From: Fimenecus sp045594885
GTDB lineage: Bacteria > Bacillota > Clostridia > Oscillospirales > Acutalibacteraceae
Length of the DNA stretch: 7,040 nt
Reading direction: 5' to 3'
Assembly: GCA_045594885.1 (NCBI GenBank)
Contig: JAZNZJ010000034.1
Location: 1-7,040 of the forward strand
Numbering within the stretch: position 1 is the stretch's first letter; each line of letters starts with the position of its first letter. Position numbers and translations under genes: made by a program. The notes under the pieces were generated by a model, which was not told where the DNA came from, did no database searches, and worked only from the letters and a program-made list of their open reading frames with translations. Of the stretch, positions 5,645 through 7,040 are shown piece after piece.

Positions 5645-6990
5645 TTCATCCCGATGATAATGTTAAGGTTAATCTTGAAAATGGGCATAAGTATGCGGTA
5701 AGAGATATTACAAACGGTGAAAAAATAATTAAATACGGCTTTCCAGTTGGTATAGCAATTGAGGATATTTCCAAGGACGAGCATATTCATTCGCACAATA
5801 TGAAAACTGCACTTTCAGGAACGCAAGAATATTCATATAATCCGGATTTTAAGTTCCCTAAAGAACAAAATCCTTATACAATAAAAGCCTATATCCGCAA
5901 AAACGGTGATATAGGCATAAGAAACGATATATGGATAATTCCCACCGTGGGCTGTGTCAATAAAACTGCAGAAAAACTTGCTAAACTCACAGGTGCTTTT
6001 GCTTTTACTCACCCTTATGGTTGCAGTCAGCTTGGTGGCGACCACGAGCGAACACAAAAAATATTATGTGGACTCATTAAGCACCCAAACGCAGGTGGTG
6101 TGCTTGTTTTAGGTCTTGGTTGCGAGAACAATAATATAACAGAACTGAAAAAAATTCTCGGTGAATACAATGAAGAACGAATTCGCTTTTTGAATGCACA
6201 AGATTGTGGGGATGAAATCGCCGAGGGTGTTAAGATTATTAACGAACTTAAATTGATTGCAGCAAAAGACGAAAAAACAGAAGTGCCTATAAGTAAGCTG
6301 AAAATCGGTCTTAAATGTGGCGGTAGTGACGGATTTTCGGGTATTACAGCCAACCCTCTTTGCGGTAAAATTACAGACAGACTCGTTTCTATGGGTGGTT
6401 CTGCGGTGCTGACGGAAGTTCCCGAAATGTTTGGTGCAGAGCAAATCCTTATGAATCGTTGCATAAATGAAAAGGTTTTTAGTCGAACTGTTGAACTTAT
6501 TAATGATTATAAAAAATATTTTATTGCTCATAATCAACCGGTTAGTGAAAACCCCTCGCCAGGTAATAAAGAGGGCGGAATAACCACACTTGAAGAAAAA
6601 TCTTTAGGTTGCGTGCAAAAGGGCGGGACTGCACCTGTTGTTGATGTGCTTGATTATGGTGAAATCGTCACAAAATCGGGCTTAAATCTCTTAAATGGTC
6701 CGGGTAATGATTTAGTTGCAATAACAAATCTCACCGCTGTTGGTTGTCATCTTATTCTTTTTACGACGGGTAGAGGTACACCACTGGGTGCACCCATACC
6801 TACAATTAAAATTGCAACTAATTCTTCCCTTGCCGAAAAGAAAAAGCATTGGATAGATTTTGATGCACAAAAAGACAATGATGGAGAGTTGTTCAATCTC
6901 ATTTTACAAATCTCAAATGGTAACAAAACAAAAAGCGAAGAGAATGGATACCGTGAAATAGCAATTTTCAAAGACGGAGTAACGCTATAA
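5629..6990 (+). CDS. uxaA: Altronate dehydratase (altronate hydrolase)
   Basis: The enzyme dehydrates D-altronate to 2-keto-3-deoxygluconate, the third step of galacturonate catabolism, using a divalent metal (iron or manganese in the known enzymes). The 453 residues show the full two-domain arrangement. An N-terminal SAF domain spans about 1-65 (VLIHPDDNVKVN, later HIHSHNMKT). The galactarate dehydratase/altronate hydrolase core follows, with GIRNDIWIIPTVGCVN at 96-111, HPYGCSQLGGDHERT at 128-142, LKCGGSDGFSGITANP at 228-243, TEVPEMFGAEQ at 262-272 and the C-terminal GRGTPLGAPIPTIKIATNS at 381-399. It is about 40 residues shorter than E. coli UxaA (495), but no motif is missing. Galactarate dehydratase (GarD) is the main alternative; the preceding uxaB makes UxaA far more likely. 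The start at 5629 is fixed by AAGGGAGG, and the gene overlaps the uxaB end by 16 bp, so the two are co-transcribed. No terminator is visible in the last 50 bases. Confidence 0.94.
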   Translation: MGYVLIHPDDNVKVNLENGHKYAVRDITNGEKIIKYGFPVGIAIEDISKDEHIHSHNMKTALSGTQEYSYNPDFKFPKEQNPYTIKAYIRKNGDIGIRNDIWIIPTVGCVNKTAEKLAKLTGAFAFTHPYGCSQLGGDHERTQKILCGLIKHPNAGGVLVLGLGCENNNITELKKILGEYNEERIRFLNAQDCGDEIAEGVKIINELKLIAAKDEKTEVPISKLKIGLKCGGSDGFSGITANPLCGKITDRLVSMGGSAVLTEVPEMFGAEQILMNRCINEKVFSRTVELINDYKKYFIAHNQPVSENPSPGNKEGGITTLEEKSLGCVQKGGTAPVVDVLDYGEIVTKSGLNLLNGPGNDLVAITNLTAVGCHLILFTTGRGTPLGAPIPTIKIATNSSLAEKKKHWIDFDAQKDNDGELFNLILQISNGNKTKSEENGYREIAIFKDGVTL

Positions 6991-7040
6991 ATAAATTTGG
7001 ATAAATATGTACGATTAGTTTAAGGTGCAACGCTACTCCC

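Noticed and set aside
6027..6537. Two overlapping minus-strand open frames of about 140 codons
   Set aside because: Both are antisense to highly conserved uxaA motifs, have no ribosome site or family resemblance, and are explained by low stop density opposite that gene.
6991..7040. Possible terminator or new gene after uxaA
   Set aside because: The 50 bases show no stem-loop with T-tract and no start codon with a ribosome site; the window ends too soon to decide whether the operon continues.

Overview
The window has low GC content (A/T-rich throughout, by eye somewhere in the mid to upper 30s percent). Genes are tightly packed with purine-rich Shine-Dalgarno sites and short intrinsic terminators. 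Together with the style of the proteins, this suggests a Gram-positive anaerobe of the Clostridia, probably a gut or rumen plant-fibre degrader. That assignment is inference; there is no rRNA or other taxonomic marker here.

Layout. Positions 1-879 are the 3' part of a radical SAM/SPASM-type gene whose start and CxxxCxxC cluster motif lie upstream of the window. It is closed by a clear intrinsic terminator at 971-1007. A single-gene unit at 1053-1748 encodes a PlsC-type lysophospholipid acyltransferase with an unusual motif I. A hairpin at 1761-1784 has T-runs on both sides, so it can terminate both this gene and the convergent gene on the minus strand. That minus-strand gene (1795-2631) encodes a cytoplasmic five-bladed beta-propeller protein of the GH43/GH32-like fold. 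A 135-bp divergent intergenic region (2632-2766) separates it from a plus-strand operon of three genes: a GH28-family pectin hydrolase (2767-4314), tagaturonate reductase uxaB (4319-5644) and altronate dehydratase uxaA (5629-6990). The last 50 bases hold no gene or terminator that I can see.

How the genes work together. The right half is a compact pectin/galacturonate unit. The GH28 protein has no signal peptide, so it most likely trims imported pectic oligosaccharides inside the cell. The released galacturonate would be isomerised to tagaturonate by UxaC, which is not in the window. UxaB then reduces tagaturonate to altronate, and UxaA dehydrates altronate to 2-keto-3-deoxygluconate. The last two genes overlap by 16 bp and the first two are 4 bp apart, which points to one transcript. 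The divergent propeller glycosidase may act on side chains of the same substrate, but its specificity cannot be read from the sequence. The left half (radical SAM, acyltransferase) is separated by terminators and looks functionally unrelated.

I see no mobile element, CRISPR array, tRNA/rRNA or clearly novel system. The points worth a second look are departures from family consensus within the acyltransferase and the GH28 protein, and the identity of the propeller protein.
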